64,000 bases of DNA from Beaufortia kweichowensis (taxonomy: Eukaryota > Chordata > Actinopteri > Cypriniformes > Gastromyzontidae): the NCBI GenBank assembly GCA_019155185.1, contig CM032795.1, forward strand, positions 9,837,795 through 9,901,794. The letters run 5' to 3'. A program made the position numbers and the translations under genes. How positions within the stretch are numbered: the stretch's first letter is position 1; each line of letters starts with the position of its first letter. Below are positions 10,628 to 22,800 of the stretch, piece by piece. The notes below the pieces were generated by a model. The model was not told the DNA's origin. It saw nothing but the letters and a program-made list of their open reading frames with translations, and made no database searches.

Positions 10628-11392
10628 AGGACTCTCAACATGAATCTAAAGCAGCTTTTGTGTCAAAGCTATGACATCAGCACAGTGAAATCAGATGCTT
10701 TATAAATAACTTACGTGGCAGGCCCTTTGTTGTAATTTATAAAGTGTATTTTTTAAATGATAAAGTGACAATTGTCTACCTAATTGTTTTAATATGGTGT
10801 AAAGTTGATTTTTTATTTTCATTTTTATTAAACAAACAAACCCTGTTGTGTAGTGCTGTAATATAATCAGTTTGTAAAACTTTTGTTACACAATTACTTA
10901 ATTATTCACTCCTAGTAATTGTACTGAGTTTTGCCAAATAAAGTCTATTTTCTACAGAAATAAATAGTTGTGTGTGTATGGTCCAGTATGTGTCACTAAA
11001 GCAATAAATGAGTACAGTGCTGATACAAAAACATGTATTATAAATCCCAGAGAATAATTGGAGACAAGTATCTACTGTATCTTTTAAGGTTAAGGTCCTA
11101 AGGATTTTGTAAAATTTAAACATTGCAAAGACTTTTTGTCAAAAAAATAACCTGATGACATTTGACAAAAAGCAATTTGTGTCATTGCTAAATAAGTCTT
11201 AAAATGATGTCTTCTTTCTAAAGAATCATAGATGATTAAAAAGTATGTGTATGCAGTGGAAGAAATGGAGATTCACTGCATGGGGGATCCCAGCATGTTT
11301 TATATTTTTAAACTTGAAAGAGAATTCCAATATGTATGAAATTTGCATAGCATTTAGAGACTATTATGTTGGTTAAAAGATGGACATACAGT

Positions 11393-11530
11393 ACCAGTCA
11401 AAAGTTTAGATACAACTGACAAAAATGTTCCTCATCATCTTAAAAACTTTAAATCTGAAGGTGTGTATTTCAATGTTTACTTTTGTAGACAAAAATGTAT
11501 ATGTGCCAACACATTCATTTCTATAATTAC
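11393..11530. mobile_element. Fragment of a dispersed 'gtaccagtcaaaagttta' repeat
   Basis: The stretch opens with 'cagtaccagtcaaaagttta', the start of a widespread fish repeat linked with Tc1/mariner-type elements. A related fragment is near 40,605. Positions 10,628-11,392 are the 3' flank of gene 3 plus AT-rich DNA with nothing else recognised. Confidence 0.4.
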
Positions 11531-11559
11531 TAAACTGTTATTTATTTTTTTAAGATTAC

Positions 11560-11929
11560 ATTTTTTTAAGTTGAGTGCACGTTCTCATCGTCATATCCAG
11601 GTGTTGTGTTTGGGAAATAGATGAGTGCTACCAGCATTGCTGCAGAGGTAAAAGGGGTGGGGGGTCAGCCTGTGAGGGCTCAGACCATACGCCGCACACT
11701 GCATTAAATTGGTCTGCATGGCTGTCGTCCCAGAATGAAGCCTCTTCTAAAGATGATGCACAAGAAAGCCCGCAAACAATTTGCTGAAGACAAGCAGACT
11801 AAGGACATGAATTACTGGAACCATGTCCTGTGGTCATGTCCTCCATGCCCAAGAGGGTTAAGGCAGCGCTGGAAAATAATGGCGGCCACACAAAATATTG
11901 ACACTTTAGGCCCAACAATGTAAAAAAAT
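11560..11929 (+). mobile_element. Decayed Tc1-like transposase fragment
   Basis: Short peptides in different frames match Tc1-type transposase: LLKMMHKKARKQFAEDKQT and KDMNYWNHVLWS in one frame, MPKRVKAALENNGGHTKY in another. It ends with 'ggcggccacacaaaatattg', typical of the 3' end of fish Tc1 genes. Several frameshifts and a large internal deletion make it dead. Confidence 0.75.
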
Positions 11930-12132
11930 CCTTAAATTTTAAAGTCCGGTCAACTTGGCTTTATAAGTAATTTAAACAGTTTTTACATTATTTCAACTAA
12001 TTACAACTCATAAAAATAAGTTGAAACTGTAACTTAATTTGATGAGTTGAAATGACTTGTAATTAGTTGAAATAATGTAAAAACTGTTTAAAGGACTTAT
12101 AAAGCCAAATTGACTGGACTTAAAAATTTAAG
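11930..12132. mobile_element. Palindromic MITE (~203 bp)
   Basis: Almost the whole element is one inverted repeat: the left arm 'ccttaaattttaaagtcc' through 'ttacattatttcaac' is mirrored by 'gttgaaataatgtaa' through 'ggacttaaaaatttaagg'. It could fold into a long hairpin. No coding capacity. Confidence 0.75.
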
Positions 12133-12345
12133 GCAGCAAAGCATTTTTTTATAGAAAATTTGGACATTTTCACTTAGAGGTGTACTCACTTCTGTGAGAT
12201 AATGTAAGTGGTATTTCCACACTTCTCAAGAACAGTTTCAGATTTGATTTTGTTTCAGGTTCATTTTCAGTACAACTTCAACAGGATGTCAGGATACCAT
12301 TCTACATGAAGTAAAGAGGAAGGGAAAATACTTTATATGTTTCAC

Positions 12346-12750
12346 ATGAAATGAGAAGTTTTGTCCCATGCCATGATTTGTGGTTTGTTTATGTTTTGGC
12401 AAAATTTGCCATCATTAAACTACTGTATAATCTGTAAATAAAAGTAACAGCAGATTAAATCAGTTCTACTTTAGTTAAATCCAAAAAGGCTACACGAGAG
12501 AAACTAACTTGTGATGGCTAGAAAAATGTTGCTTAATGTTTCTGTCTTCTTTCAGAGAGCAAGTCTTGATCTACATTTTAATTTTTGGTCATACTGAAAC
12601 GTATCCAGCTCAATTGAAAAAACAGTTCTAATGAGTGTTTGTGGAATAAGAATATATATTAATAGTAAGAACTGAACAAATCAGTTGCACATTTAAGGTT
12701 AATGTTCTTGTCAGCATCTTTCATCATCAGACATCATCAGACAATTATTG
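12346..12750 (+). repeat. Second copy of chemokine gene 3 intron DNA
   Basis: Matches 10,247-10,540 in two blocks (see that entry). The chemokine exon that should follow is absent, so this is a partial duplication scar. The stretch 12,751-13,754 holds only AT-rich DNA with short ORFs lacking any recognisable domain. Confidence 0.75.
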
Positions 12751-13754
12751 TTTACTGTGAATATTCAAGGAAAGAGGTACTGAGAACGTTTGACTATTTC
12801 ATAGAGCCATGTGGATGGACTTGTTCCACATATAGTATGTGGTTTCTTAAAGCCTTTTTAAAAGAAAATGCAACTGTAAATTTGTCAGTATTTAACCTGT
12901 TGAGTATATGCAAGTATTATATAGCAAATGTACAACCATTTTTACGATATAAAACGTTGTTGTTTGTGAATTAGTGCACTAGCACTACAAATATAACTCA
13001 GCATAACAGCATTTAGTATAATCTAAATTATTAAATATTACTATATAACTATAACTATATTTTATATTGCTATATTAAATATTACAACCTACAACAAATT
13101 ATTGCATAAACCTGGAACTGGAATAATTCCAAAGGTGTTAAAAATGACAATACCAGTTCCACACATGAGTCAATGAAAGTCAGGATAAATAAACAAGTAT
13201 GTACCAAACAAATACTGTCCTTGGAAGTTTGACAACCAGTGACGAAAAATAAGTCATAAATCAATTTTTGCATGGAATCCATACAGTGATTCTTCATCAT
13301 AATTCCATATGAATGTTTTTTATTTGTTAAAATTATTTATGACAATACCAGTTCATCTCTGACAAAAGTAATCAAGCACCAAGTATCATTGACAAAGGTA
13401 CATTGTTAAGATGTAAACATGGTTTATGAGGATTGCTCATGTGTTCTCATAACTGAAACTGCTTAGTAAACATTGTTTTATTAAAAATATAAAAATGCAT
13501 TAACCACGCATGTCTGTGTGCATACAGTATGTGTGTATTGTGATTGGAAGGTTGTCTTTGCACCTTCAGCTCTACAAAATATTCAGATATTGATGAACTG
13601 GTTAATATTTTGTACTCAGAGAGAGAAAATAATGTAATATGTAATGTATAATGTAATTTCACAATTGTTTAGGGTTGATGGTTCAAAAAGGTTTTAATTA
13701 ATTTTTCTATTTATTGCTAATGACTGATGTAATGATGTGTACTCCACATCATTT

Positions 13755-13945
13755 TAAAAGATGAATCTTTTTTTGGATATCTAAGTTGAACGGGCAGCGG
13801 GTGGAGCTTCTTACCACAGGTAGGTGACAGGACCTCTCCCTCCGGTTATGTGGTGGAGCTCCAGCAGGTAGGTGGCGAGGGACCTTGGCCACGGCACCTC
13901 CTGGCAACCCCGCACGTATCTTCTGGACGTCGGCGGCCATGTTGT
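13755..13945. other. GC-rich insert of unknown origin
   Basis: About 190 bases with GC far above the surroundings, between AT-rich flanks just before the promoter of the broken chemokine. The minus-strand reading (for example KIRAGLPGGAVAKVPRHLP) resembles no family I know. Similar GC-rich DNA lies at 14,757-15,310. Confidence 0.4.
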
Positions 13946-14018
13946 GAAAGTCTTGTCTCAGTATTTTCTTAAAAGAGAAAGTATTTCCGAGAAACGACAA
14001 TAACAAAGACAGAAGCTG

Positions 14019-14083
14019 GAACAGTGAAACTTAAAATGGGAAGTTGCTCTGAAAGGGGAACCCCCAGATGTAGAGTATTTAAA
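14019..14083 (+). promoter_or_regulatory. ISRE-like, NF-kB and TATA motifs of broken gene 4
   Basis: GAACAGTGAAACT (14019-14031) is an ISRE with one mismatch. GGGGAACCCC (14055-14064) fits kappa-B. TATTTAAA (14076-14083) is TATA-like. The promoter layout has survived although the first exon is damaged. Confidence 0.55.
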
Positions 14084-14181
14084 TGAGCTTGTAACCTCGT
14101 TCATTCATAATCTTACTGATCCAGATATCAGAAGTGAATAGGAAAGAGCCCCTCGAGCCAAAGTCTCCAGCAAAGACAAGC

Positions 14182-14727
14182 TTGAGGACTGTTGCAGCTT
14201 TTGGCTTTTTGAGGAGAAGAAGGCACTGTCTGTTTGCTACTGCTCCTACTCCAGTAGAGGTGAATGGTGAGTTTGACCTTTGAGAGATCAATAAAAATTA
14301 AAAGAGTTTTATATTGTATAACAGATCTGGTTCTGTAACTAACTGTAAAACTGATATAAAATGTATGACACCTTTCTTACAGGGCAGGAGAGGTCTTCCA
14401 GGGGCAGGTGTTTATGTGCTGATAAAGGAGCAAACATGGTTTTAATGAAGAACATTGAAAAGGTTGAAATAATACCCCCAAGTCCATCTTGTGCAAGGCA
14501 GGAGATCATGTAAGCAATAATATTATTTTACACTGCATAATGTTTTCTATATGAATAATTGTGTAAACCAGCTACAGTAACTGTACTGATTAATTATGAG
14601 CGACACAAATTATTTAAAGTATTGTTTGTTCCATCATAGTGTCACTCTGAAGAATGCTGCAGGACGGAGATGCCTTAATCCAGAGTCTAAATTCACTAAA
14701 AATATCCTCCAGAACCAAGGCTCTTGA
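14182..14727 (+). pseudogene. CXCL9/10/11-like chemokine, gene 4, start codon lost
   Basis: Exons 14182-14266 (signal peptide region), 14383-14509 and 14640-14727. Where the paralogues have ATG-AAG-ACT, this one has TTG-AGG-ACT, and no in-frame ATG lies close upstream. Exon 1 also carries extra bases encoding LRRRRH inside the signal peptide, breaking its hydrophobic run. Exons 2 and 3 are well preserved: C-L-C motif (GRCLCADKG), third cysteine in PPSPSCARQEII, fourth in RCLNPESKFTKN, ending NILQNQGS-stop inside exon 3, without the usual short fourth exon. Probably a pseudogene, or a gene whose 5' part was misassembled. The well-kept exons 2-3 argue that the damage is recent. Confidence 0.7.
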
Positions 14728-14756
14728 AAACAGTGAAGAATGCGCCCTGTTTTATC

Positions 14757-15310
14757 CCGTTACAGATTTATGCTTTACGGACGTCTTGAGTTTGAGTTGC
14801 AGAGGGAGCCAGAGATGAAGTTGCCGGCCGACCGAGTCGAGGAGGGCGGAAACTGAAAAGGAGGTAGAGAAGGCAGTAAGGGATACAATAGTGGTACGTG
14901 CCAGGGTTTTAGATTTTCACTGTGGGAATGGACACTCACCATTTGCCGTGCTGGTCGAGCAGGGCACGCTGAGATGGACGTGCCCGGACCTCCGCCAGTA
15001 AAGGCAGAGCTGATTGGGCCAAGCGGAGGCTCTTCGGGCAGTCTGGAAGGCTGAATGTTCTGGAAGAATAAATTGATTGACGATCTCACTTGGAATATTG
15101 GTAGCCAGCTAAAATGCAACTCCAGCCAGAGTCGCATGGGTTTCCAGACATCTCTGAAATGATTACAGGCCATTGTCCATATTGGCTGGATGGGTTCTTC
15201 ATGTCACAGTCAGCCGTTACCGGATGGACAGCTGAATAGAAGGAGCCAAATCAGCAGTAGAGTTGACTCTCAAGTGGCGTGAAGTGAAACAGCGCCACCG
15301 GAGTTCCAGA
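14757..15310. other. GC-rich block downstream of gene 4
   Basis: Higher-GC DNA with a 132-codon minus-strand open frame (14,775-15,173) rich in Pro and Ser. I recognise no domain, and no splice or promoter context supports a gene. It may be an inserted mobile element or foreign scaffold sequence. The following 15,311-15,990 is AT-rich and is partly repeated at 16,330-16,650. Confidence 0.4.
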
Positions 15311-15990
15311 CTTTGCTAAAGAAATGACTCAAAGACTTTCTAAATATTAACTCCTATTAAAAGATTAGCTAATTAATATATTCATCTAACCATAAAACAC
15401 TGGGCTATAAGAGATTCTTGTTTTTTTTATACAATATATATATATATAAAAGATCATGGAACAATGTGTCATATGTACAGTCTTTATATCATTTTGTTGA
15501 ATGATTGTAATTTGTTTTTTCATTGTGCGAAAGTCAAATAAAGCTTTTAATCTAAGTGAAATTCTCATCTTTTTCTGTTCAAATCTGATGTGTTTAATAA
15601 CTTACTTTAAGATTAATATGTGGTATCAACTAAGTTGAATAAAACTAGAAAATACGACATACTGTATGCATACCAGTAGATATTTAGATCCACAGTGTAG
15701 TTAAAAATGACAGTAAACGACCACTGCATTAGACATTACAGTCAACTGTGAATTACATACAAGGACAAAAACTTTTATTCTCTCATTTAACATTTAAAAG
15801 CAAACTGCAGACAAAACAAGTTTTAATAAATCCTTGGGATTTGCTCTGTGGGAAGCTGAACTTTGATATTTACTTCTCTGTATTACTCCTCTGTAAATTC
15901 TCTGCAATAGTAGAAAAAGTATCTAACAAATGAGACTTTCTTTTGACTCTTACTGTAAAGAGTAGAGAAGGTCATTCATTCAATGATATA

Positions 15991-16117
15991 AACTGATATA
16001 AAATGTATATTTTGCAGGAGAGAGGTCTTCCAGGGCAGTAATATAACATGGTTTTAATGAAGAACATTGAAAAGGTTAAATAATACCCCAAGTATATATA
16101 AGCAATAATATATTTTA

Positions 16118-16181
<64 letters not shown>

Positions 16182-16250
16182 TAAAATATCCTGAAGGCTC
16201 TTGAAAAACAGTAAGAATGCGTCTGTTTTATATGTAATTTATACTTTACA
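15991..16250 (+). pseudogene. Gapped relic of chemokine gene 4 exons 2-3
   Basis: 'ggagagaggtcttccaggg' then 'acatggttttaatgaagaac' follow the order of exon 2 of gene 4, with the bases for the C-L-C motif missing. After an (AT)n run, 'actaaaatatcctgaaggct' matches the end of exon 3. Almost all differences are small deletions, not substitutions. No functional product is possible. Confidence 0.75.
16121..16173. repeat. (AT)n microsatellite
   Basis: About 26 AT dinucleotides in a row, inside the gapped chemokine relic. A shorter (AT)n lies at 17,697-17,722. Confidence 0.95.
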
Positions 16251-16259
16251 CAGTGAAAA

Positions 16260-17100
16260 GTGTGAAGTCAGATAATGATCTAACTGTTAGTTAAACATTT
16301 GATTGAGATCATGGAACAGAATACTTTAAATTAAAGACTAGAAAATACGAACATGCATACCAGTAGATTATTCTGAAATATAACGCTGATTGCATATGAA
16401 CTCAGTGTCTCTTCATAGACAGTTTACTGACTGTCAGGATATTTAGGATACTTGTGACAATTTTTCAGTCCGATTGTATAAAAATACACATTTCTATAAA
16501 AATACAAATATAGTTTTTATGCAATTAACTATACAGTTTTTATGCTGGGTGCTCTGTGAAGGTAGATTTATCCTCTATGTTTTGCAATAGGAGTATCTAG
16601 AGACTTTTTTTACTCTTACTGTAAAAGAGTAGAGAAGGTCATTTTCAATGGGAGTAATATTATTATGATATTATTATTAGTATTTATATATTATTATTAT
16701 ATATAGCTATAATTCTATATATATATTAAATTACAAACACATAAATGTGATAGAAATGGTCTAACTCCTAAATAAACATTTGATTCAGAATATTTATAAC
16801 GCTGAATATGAACTCAGTGAACATGAAAACTGTCAGGATATTTAATACAATTTTCATCCGATTTATAAAAAAAATTTATAAATATCAAATAATATGCAAT
16901 TAACTATACAATGCTGTGTTTGTAGATTTATAAGTGCATTTCCTTTTTGGGAGTATTTATTATGATTTGCATTAGTGCTCATTATTATATTTCATAGCTG
17001 AATTCTTACTTTAAATTACAAACTATATATTGATAGAAAGGTCTAACTCATAAATAAATATTTGACAATTTTATAACAATAAACAATAAACAAACATGTT
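16260..17100. repeat. Serial degenerate tandem copies of gene 4 flank
   Basis: The flank at 15,645-15,960 ('agaaaatacgac', 'cttactgtaaagagtagaga') recurs at 16,330-16,650. Parts of 16,270-16,560 ('aacgctgattgcatatgaac') recur shorter again at 16,745-16,930. Each copy is shorter than the one before, mainly through deletions. No gene. Confidence 0.65.
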
Positions 17101-17659
17101 TCTGTATTTTTAGGATTCAGAGGTAAGAAGTATCATGTTTCATAATCAATTTTATGCCTCTTGCAAACCTTTCAATCAGTACAAATAAGAGCACAAGTGA
17201 GATTAATCTCTGTGCTTAAAACAAGTTAACATAGAACCAAAAGCAACATATAACATTCAAATTAACATAACAGATGTAAGTTAACAATAATATTGTACTA
17301 TGAATTGTAATATGAATGAACTTTTATTCATTTGGTCCATCTTTGATGATGCTGTGTTTGGAATATTAAATTACAGAAAAGTACACAAAATGTCAGTACA
17401 GAGATGCATTTTTATATTAAGGGAAAACTTTGTGCCACCCAAGTTCATTAGTACTGGAAAAATGTAAACAGACCTCCAAAGACAGACCTCCACTGTATGA
17501 ATGTGGTCCTAATAAACAGGAACATAGATACGTTTTATCGGTTTTCTCTTTGTTATAACTTTTAGTGTCACATGAAGGCCATCTAAAAAATAAGCGCCAA
17601 ATCTTTCTTTACACAACATCTTAACAATTTTATAAGGGCCATCAACAGCTTGTACCTCT

Positions 17660-17895
17660 GCACTCTAAAAAAATGGACTTCAGTGGTTTTTTGCTCATAT
17701 ATATATATATATATATATATATAGGGGAACCATTTTAAGTGCTATATAGCATCTCAAATAGTTATGTGGGACCATTTGAGGTGCCATATACTGTAGTGCC
17801 TTAACCACTGCAAAGAACCGCTAAAGAACCACTGAAGAACCATATAGGGGCTTAACGGGTTTCTTATATGGTAGCAATGCTATATAGCTCTTTTA
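17660..17895. mobile_element. Partial MITE, 'cactctaaaaaaatgg' family
   Basis: Starts 'gcactctaaaaaaatggact' and contains 'gctatatagc' and 'agaaccactgaagaacc' blocks, as does the complete copy at 40,247-40,586. The right terminus is missing. Confidence 0.6.
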
Positions 17896-18539
17896 TTTTA
17901 CTTGACTTGGTCTTCGTCAGAGGTTGCATTCTTGCAGTCCTTGTTGCGTAAATGTCATCGATGATAGGTACACCGTAACACTGATCATTACCTGTTGCAG
18001 GGCTTTCCTGACAGATGCTGAACACTAGCCATACCAAATAATAATACAGCTGGTGAATACACTTTCAATAACACATTTGTAGAAAACAGTGAGAGAGAGA
18101 AGAGGTTAAAACAGTACTTCGAAAATATAGATGCTGATGAGCCTTTTTTACTGATGGTTTTCAATGGGTGTGCGAAGTCGTTAAGATGATGCAACCTGTG
18201 GACTGGTGTTCAGCAAGTCTAGTATTCAACTGCACATTGATGTGCAATTACAGTACAGTCCATTGTAATGTCTTTGTACTACAATTAAATTCATTACACA
18301 TAAATGTAATATTTTCTTAAGCTGCTTGTAAATACTACTACTATGCTTGTAGAACCAGTTTTATGATTAATTATATTTACCTTGAACACACACTAGACAT
18401 ATAGCCAGACAATGTTTTCATCACAGTAGTGCATTAGTGCAAGTTTCACAACACTGATGCATGAAATTACCGGTCTAATAATTCCTTCCTCATTCCTTGA
18501 AAGGTCATCCCTGTCTGATTTGGTGCATGCAATATTTAA

Positions 18540-19184
18540 AAAAGAAAGTGTTTCCAAGAAACGAGACCAAATTTAGGTGCTGGACTAGTGAAACTTAAAC
18601 TGAAAAACTCAGGGATGTAAAATCCCTCATTTTAAAACACAGCAGCTGAACTCAGCCAATAAAACACTTAATTAAACCATCATCTGGCAGGAATAAAACA
18701 AAAGATAGAAAAGATCAAAAGCAATACTGCTTCACAATGAACACAGGGTTAAGTGCAAGGTTTCTACCATACGGATGTCAATATTTGGTGGTTTGAATAC
18801 TCATGTGAGGTCTCTCACAAAGATTTTTTTATGTTTAAAGCATGATTTTTTATAGTGGGGTAAAGTGCGGTTTTCAGAAGTGTCACATGATCCACATCCA
18901 TAACTTCCATGTCCATATTCCTCATAAATGGACACATGAAAATTAAAATAAAATAACTATTTTATTCTTTGTTTGTTGGGTATTATTGCTTTGGTTTGTG
19001 TATTTTAATTTGCAGAAATCCCAAAAATTATGTTTCCTCACAAAAATGTATGTTCTTTTTTGTCACATCCATTATGCATGAATTTTTTTTAAATAAATAA
19101 CTCAAGCATAGACTAATACTAATAATTCTGGAATTGCCCATTTATTGTCCTAGCATGTCTCTTTGTTGTACGTAAAAGTAAAAG
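18540..19184 (+). pseudogene. Possible chemokine promoter and exon-1 scraps
   Basis: 'gtgtttccaagaaacgagac' and 'tgctggactagtgaaactta' resemble the promoter of gene 4 ('gtatttccgagaaacgacaa', 'agctggaacagtgaaactta'). At about 19,150-19,184 'gtaaaagtaaaaggtaaat' resembles the end of exon 1 plus its donor. No chemokine coding exon follows. Weak evidence; 17,900-18,540 and 19,185-19,560 show nothing else. Confidence 0.35.
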
Positions 19185-19821
19185 GTAAATTTGATTTCTG
19201 AATTTTGCTGATTAAAATAATACAATTTCTTATGTCCAAGAAGTTCAGAATAGAAATGCTAAATCTAGAATCTAAATAATGTTAAATAACTGTTTAAATT
19301 CTACTAAAATACTACATATAATTGCTAAAAATGTAATAATACTAAAATTCCACATATATCAGGCATTTCTTATGTACTAAACATTTATAAAACATTTAAA
19401 ATTGTATTTAAAAATTTTTTACAACTATTTAAAAATATATATAGGTATATCTCTACAATATTGTTTTCTATTTCCTGTCGTGTCACGTACCACTAAGGAG
19501 GCTTACCACATTTATTGGTACCCATGTTGTCTACGGTTGTAGAATCACTCATTTACAACATCATGCCGCCCTCTGCTGGATAAAAAGCGGAATAACCTGA
19601 TCAAATGTGTAGTAGCACAACCACAGTACAGTCGTCATTGCTGGAAGGGCGGTGACTATTTGTGCACGAAAGCAGGCAGCTAGTAGTGAATATGGTGCGT
19701 GTTGTACTGCATTAAGTGCCTTCCTAATCGTACTCTTTTCGTAAACTTGTTCCGTCTTACTGAGATAACAAAACAACTCACACATTTTGAGAGTTTTTAA
19801 AGGCCTCGGGCAAGAAAAAAA

Positions 19822-22800
19822 ATGGGGAATTGCCACACGGTGGGACCAAACGAAGCCCTAGTGGTGTCAGGTAACGTTTCAACTGCCTTGTTTTATCCTC
19901 AATGCAATCGCTTACACCGTAATTACATTGCATATATTGTGTGAATTCGAAAGGTAGTGATTGTAAAATGTTTTGGTGACTGTAAATGTTTTTGTATTCG
20001 ACACTGTGGTTTTAAACATCACGGTTATTTTCTTAAGCGTTTCAATCGAGTGGTGTGTAGACATCCATTGCTTGCCTGTTGCGTGCGCTGTTCGCATTGT
20101 AGCCTGCACGGTACAGCAAAAAAATGCATCATCTGTTTATATCTTTTCGATATTTATTATGTTAAAATGCTTACATTTGTCGTTTATATCCATGTCTGTG
20201 GAATGTCTATTGATTTTGTGTTTTGAGATTTAAACGAGTAAACATGCCTGGTCTGTTTTACTATTTGTAAATACTAAAAACAACATGTCTATATTTGGAC
20301 TAGTTGTGTTGCTTACCACATTAGTCCAAAACAGAGAAGGTTTTAGATTATTTACCAACAGCTTTTTTTCCTGCGTGGTGCCATTTTCTGTTTGCATAAC
20401 TTGCCGTCACGTTTTTGTGAATTAAATCACATGACAAAAACCTCATAATTTCATCTGTCCTTCACGTGATTGACGAAGTCTCGATTGTGCAAATGATCAG
20501 AGCAGCAGCTGAGGACTGCAAATAGACCCACAAAACCTCGTGCCCACGAAGAAGTACACAAAAAGCTTCCTGTAGATTTCTGCTGAATTAAACACCCCTC
20601 ATTCTAAGATGTCAATGTATTAGATTTGATTGTTGGCTTCAGTTTGATGTTTTTTAGCTACCAGTAAGTACATGATACCATAAGCTCATTCTACCAGTTT
20701 AAATGTAGTCGTTAGAATTCTATAGATTTCCTCTAAAATCCCATTTTTGAAGTCAGTAGATTTTGTCAGGGTGTGCTGATATCTGATAAGAATGAGATAA
20801 TTTGGTTAAACTCTAATTTCAGTACACACAACATGCATAAATAGATGTCCAAGGCATCAGACTTAAATAAATATATATATGTTGTAACTGAAAAAGTCAA
20901 ACAACGTTAATTTTGTTGTTATCAGTTATCAGTGATCACCCTTTGCCTAGAATTTGCAGAAATGTACTAATTGCATTTTATCAACCGACGTCTTCAGGTC
21001 TCACCCTGAGATGCTTTAAAACAATTGCAGGAGTTTCCGATCTATTTTGTGTTGTTATTGGCTGGTTTTTCTTCATTATTTTTTGCAAATCATTCATTTA
21101 AAAAAATAAATAAATACATTTTTTGTTTTGGAATGAAAGAAATGGATATGTTTGCACGATTATATTTTTGTCTATAAACCAATTTTAACATTTAGGCATA
21201 CACATTTAGATTAAAAGATCATGAGAAACGTTTCGGTCAAGTACCCTAAACTATTGAATGTATTGTATGAAATTACATCAGTTACATGCGGTGAAACCTG
21301 TTCTACAACCCTAATGTGATAGAAAAAGGCCTTTTTGATCTTCCCTTTTCCACATTTTTGTTTACCTTGTAGCAGACATAGTTTGTAAGCCAAATCACAA
21401 CTCGCTTTTAAAAAATGAAAGTTAAAGGACATGGAACATGTTTGTGATTTCTTGATGAAAGATGTATCAAAAAACCTAATGGTCATGTTGTAAATAGGTT
21501 TTTTTGTGTGTTGTTTGACCCAGTTTTATTATTCTTATTCAGATTTGATTTCTCTGCTGTTATAACAATATCTGTTTTGCTGTTAAATAAATATTATTCA
21601 GTTCACTAGTCACATTTTAGTAGTAGGATGGTATTTCTGTTTTCATGATTGCAGTAAAGCATTCACTGGATTGCCGCACAAGATGTTTTATTTCGAGCAG
21701 CAGGTGTAGTTGATTATTGACTAGCTTCAGTAGACACAGCCTTACCAAACCATTTTGGTGGTTAAAACTGCAACCTGGGGCTTTCCACTTATGTTCAATG
21801 ATTGTGGTAATGAACAGGTTGTTGTTCACGCTACTGACTGTAAACCTTTTTGGTGAGGCTTGTACAGAGGTTTAGTCTATTCTAGGTGGTAAATCCCTAC
21901 ATGTCAATGGCACTTCTGTAATGGGCTAAAACATTTTATGTAGGCTGTGGTTTGATCGAAATGAGGAATATGAATACAGTGCATTGTGTCCGCCACACAC
22001 GGTTTTGTGTTTGTGACATTAGTGTGGAATGTGAATGTATACTTAACATGTCTTGTGTTTATTTTAGGCGGCTGCTGTGGCTCGGATGAGAAGGGCTATA
22101 CAGTGGGAGGCTGGGCCTGGGCATGGTGGCTTATCACCGACATACAGAAGTAAGCATGTCCATTCATGACATTCCCTCACTCAATTGTGTTTATCAGTTG
22201 ACAATATAAGGACATTTTTACTAACTGAATGACTCCTAGGATAAACCACTCTTCATATGCACCCCTAAATAAGGTTAAGGCCATGTTATAAACGTGCCAC
22301 AGCATGGCCATGGTTGTTTTCCTGGACTATCATAACTTTCTGTAAATTACTAGGAATTGAGCAACCACTAGAATTTATGCCAAGGCGAAACTGTAAGGTT
22401 TAGCCTTATCCCAAAAGTGTAGTTTAAAGTAACATTTAGTGGGACTAATGTGCCTAGCTCCCTAATATCTTAAAAAACAACTTGAAGTAAATTGTTGCTG
22501 CCCATACCCTTTTTAAAAAGGAATGATTTAAAGATATGAGGCTGTGATGTGATATGATGTCCTGAGTCTGGCACTGTTATGTCCACTGTTAAATGAGCAT
22601 TCAGTAATATAATCATTGACCTAGTTAGTCTACACACTTTAGAAACAACATTATTCGAGCACACATAAACACTTCCTAGTTCACTTCAGTGAGGTTTTAG
22701 CATTGAGGGTCAGTGTTTGGAAAAGTAAACAGAGTTAACAGTACAGCGTTGACAGAAGTTCAGCTTCATTGACTATGAAAACTATTGAAACATCTGTTGA

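Noticed and set aside
14775..15173. 132-codon minus-strand ORF as a host gene
   Set aside because: No recognisable domain, Pro/Ser-rich by composition, and it lies in a GC-rich block that probably is an insert; open frames of this size are expected in GC-rich DNA.
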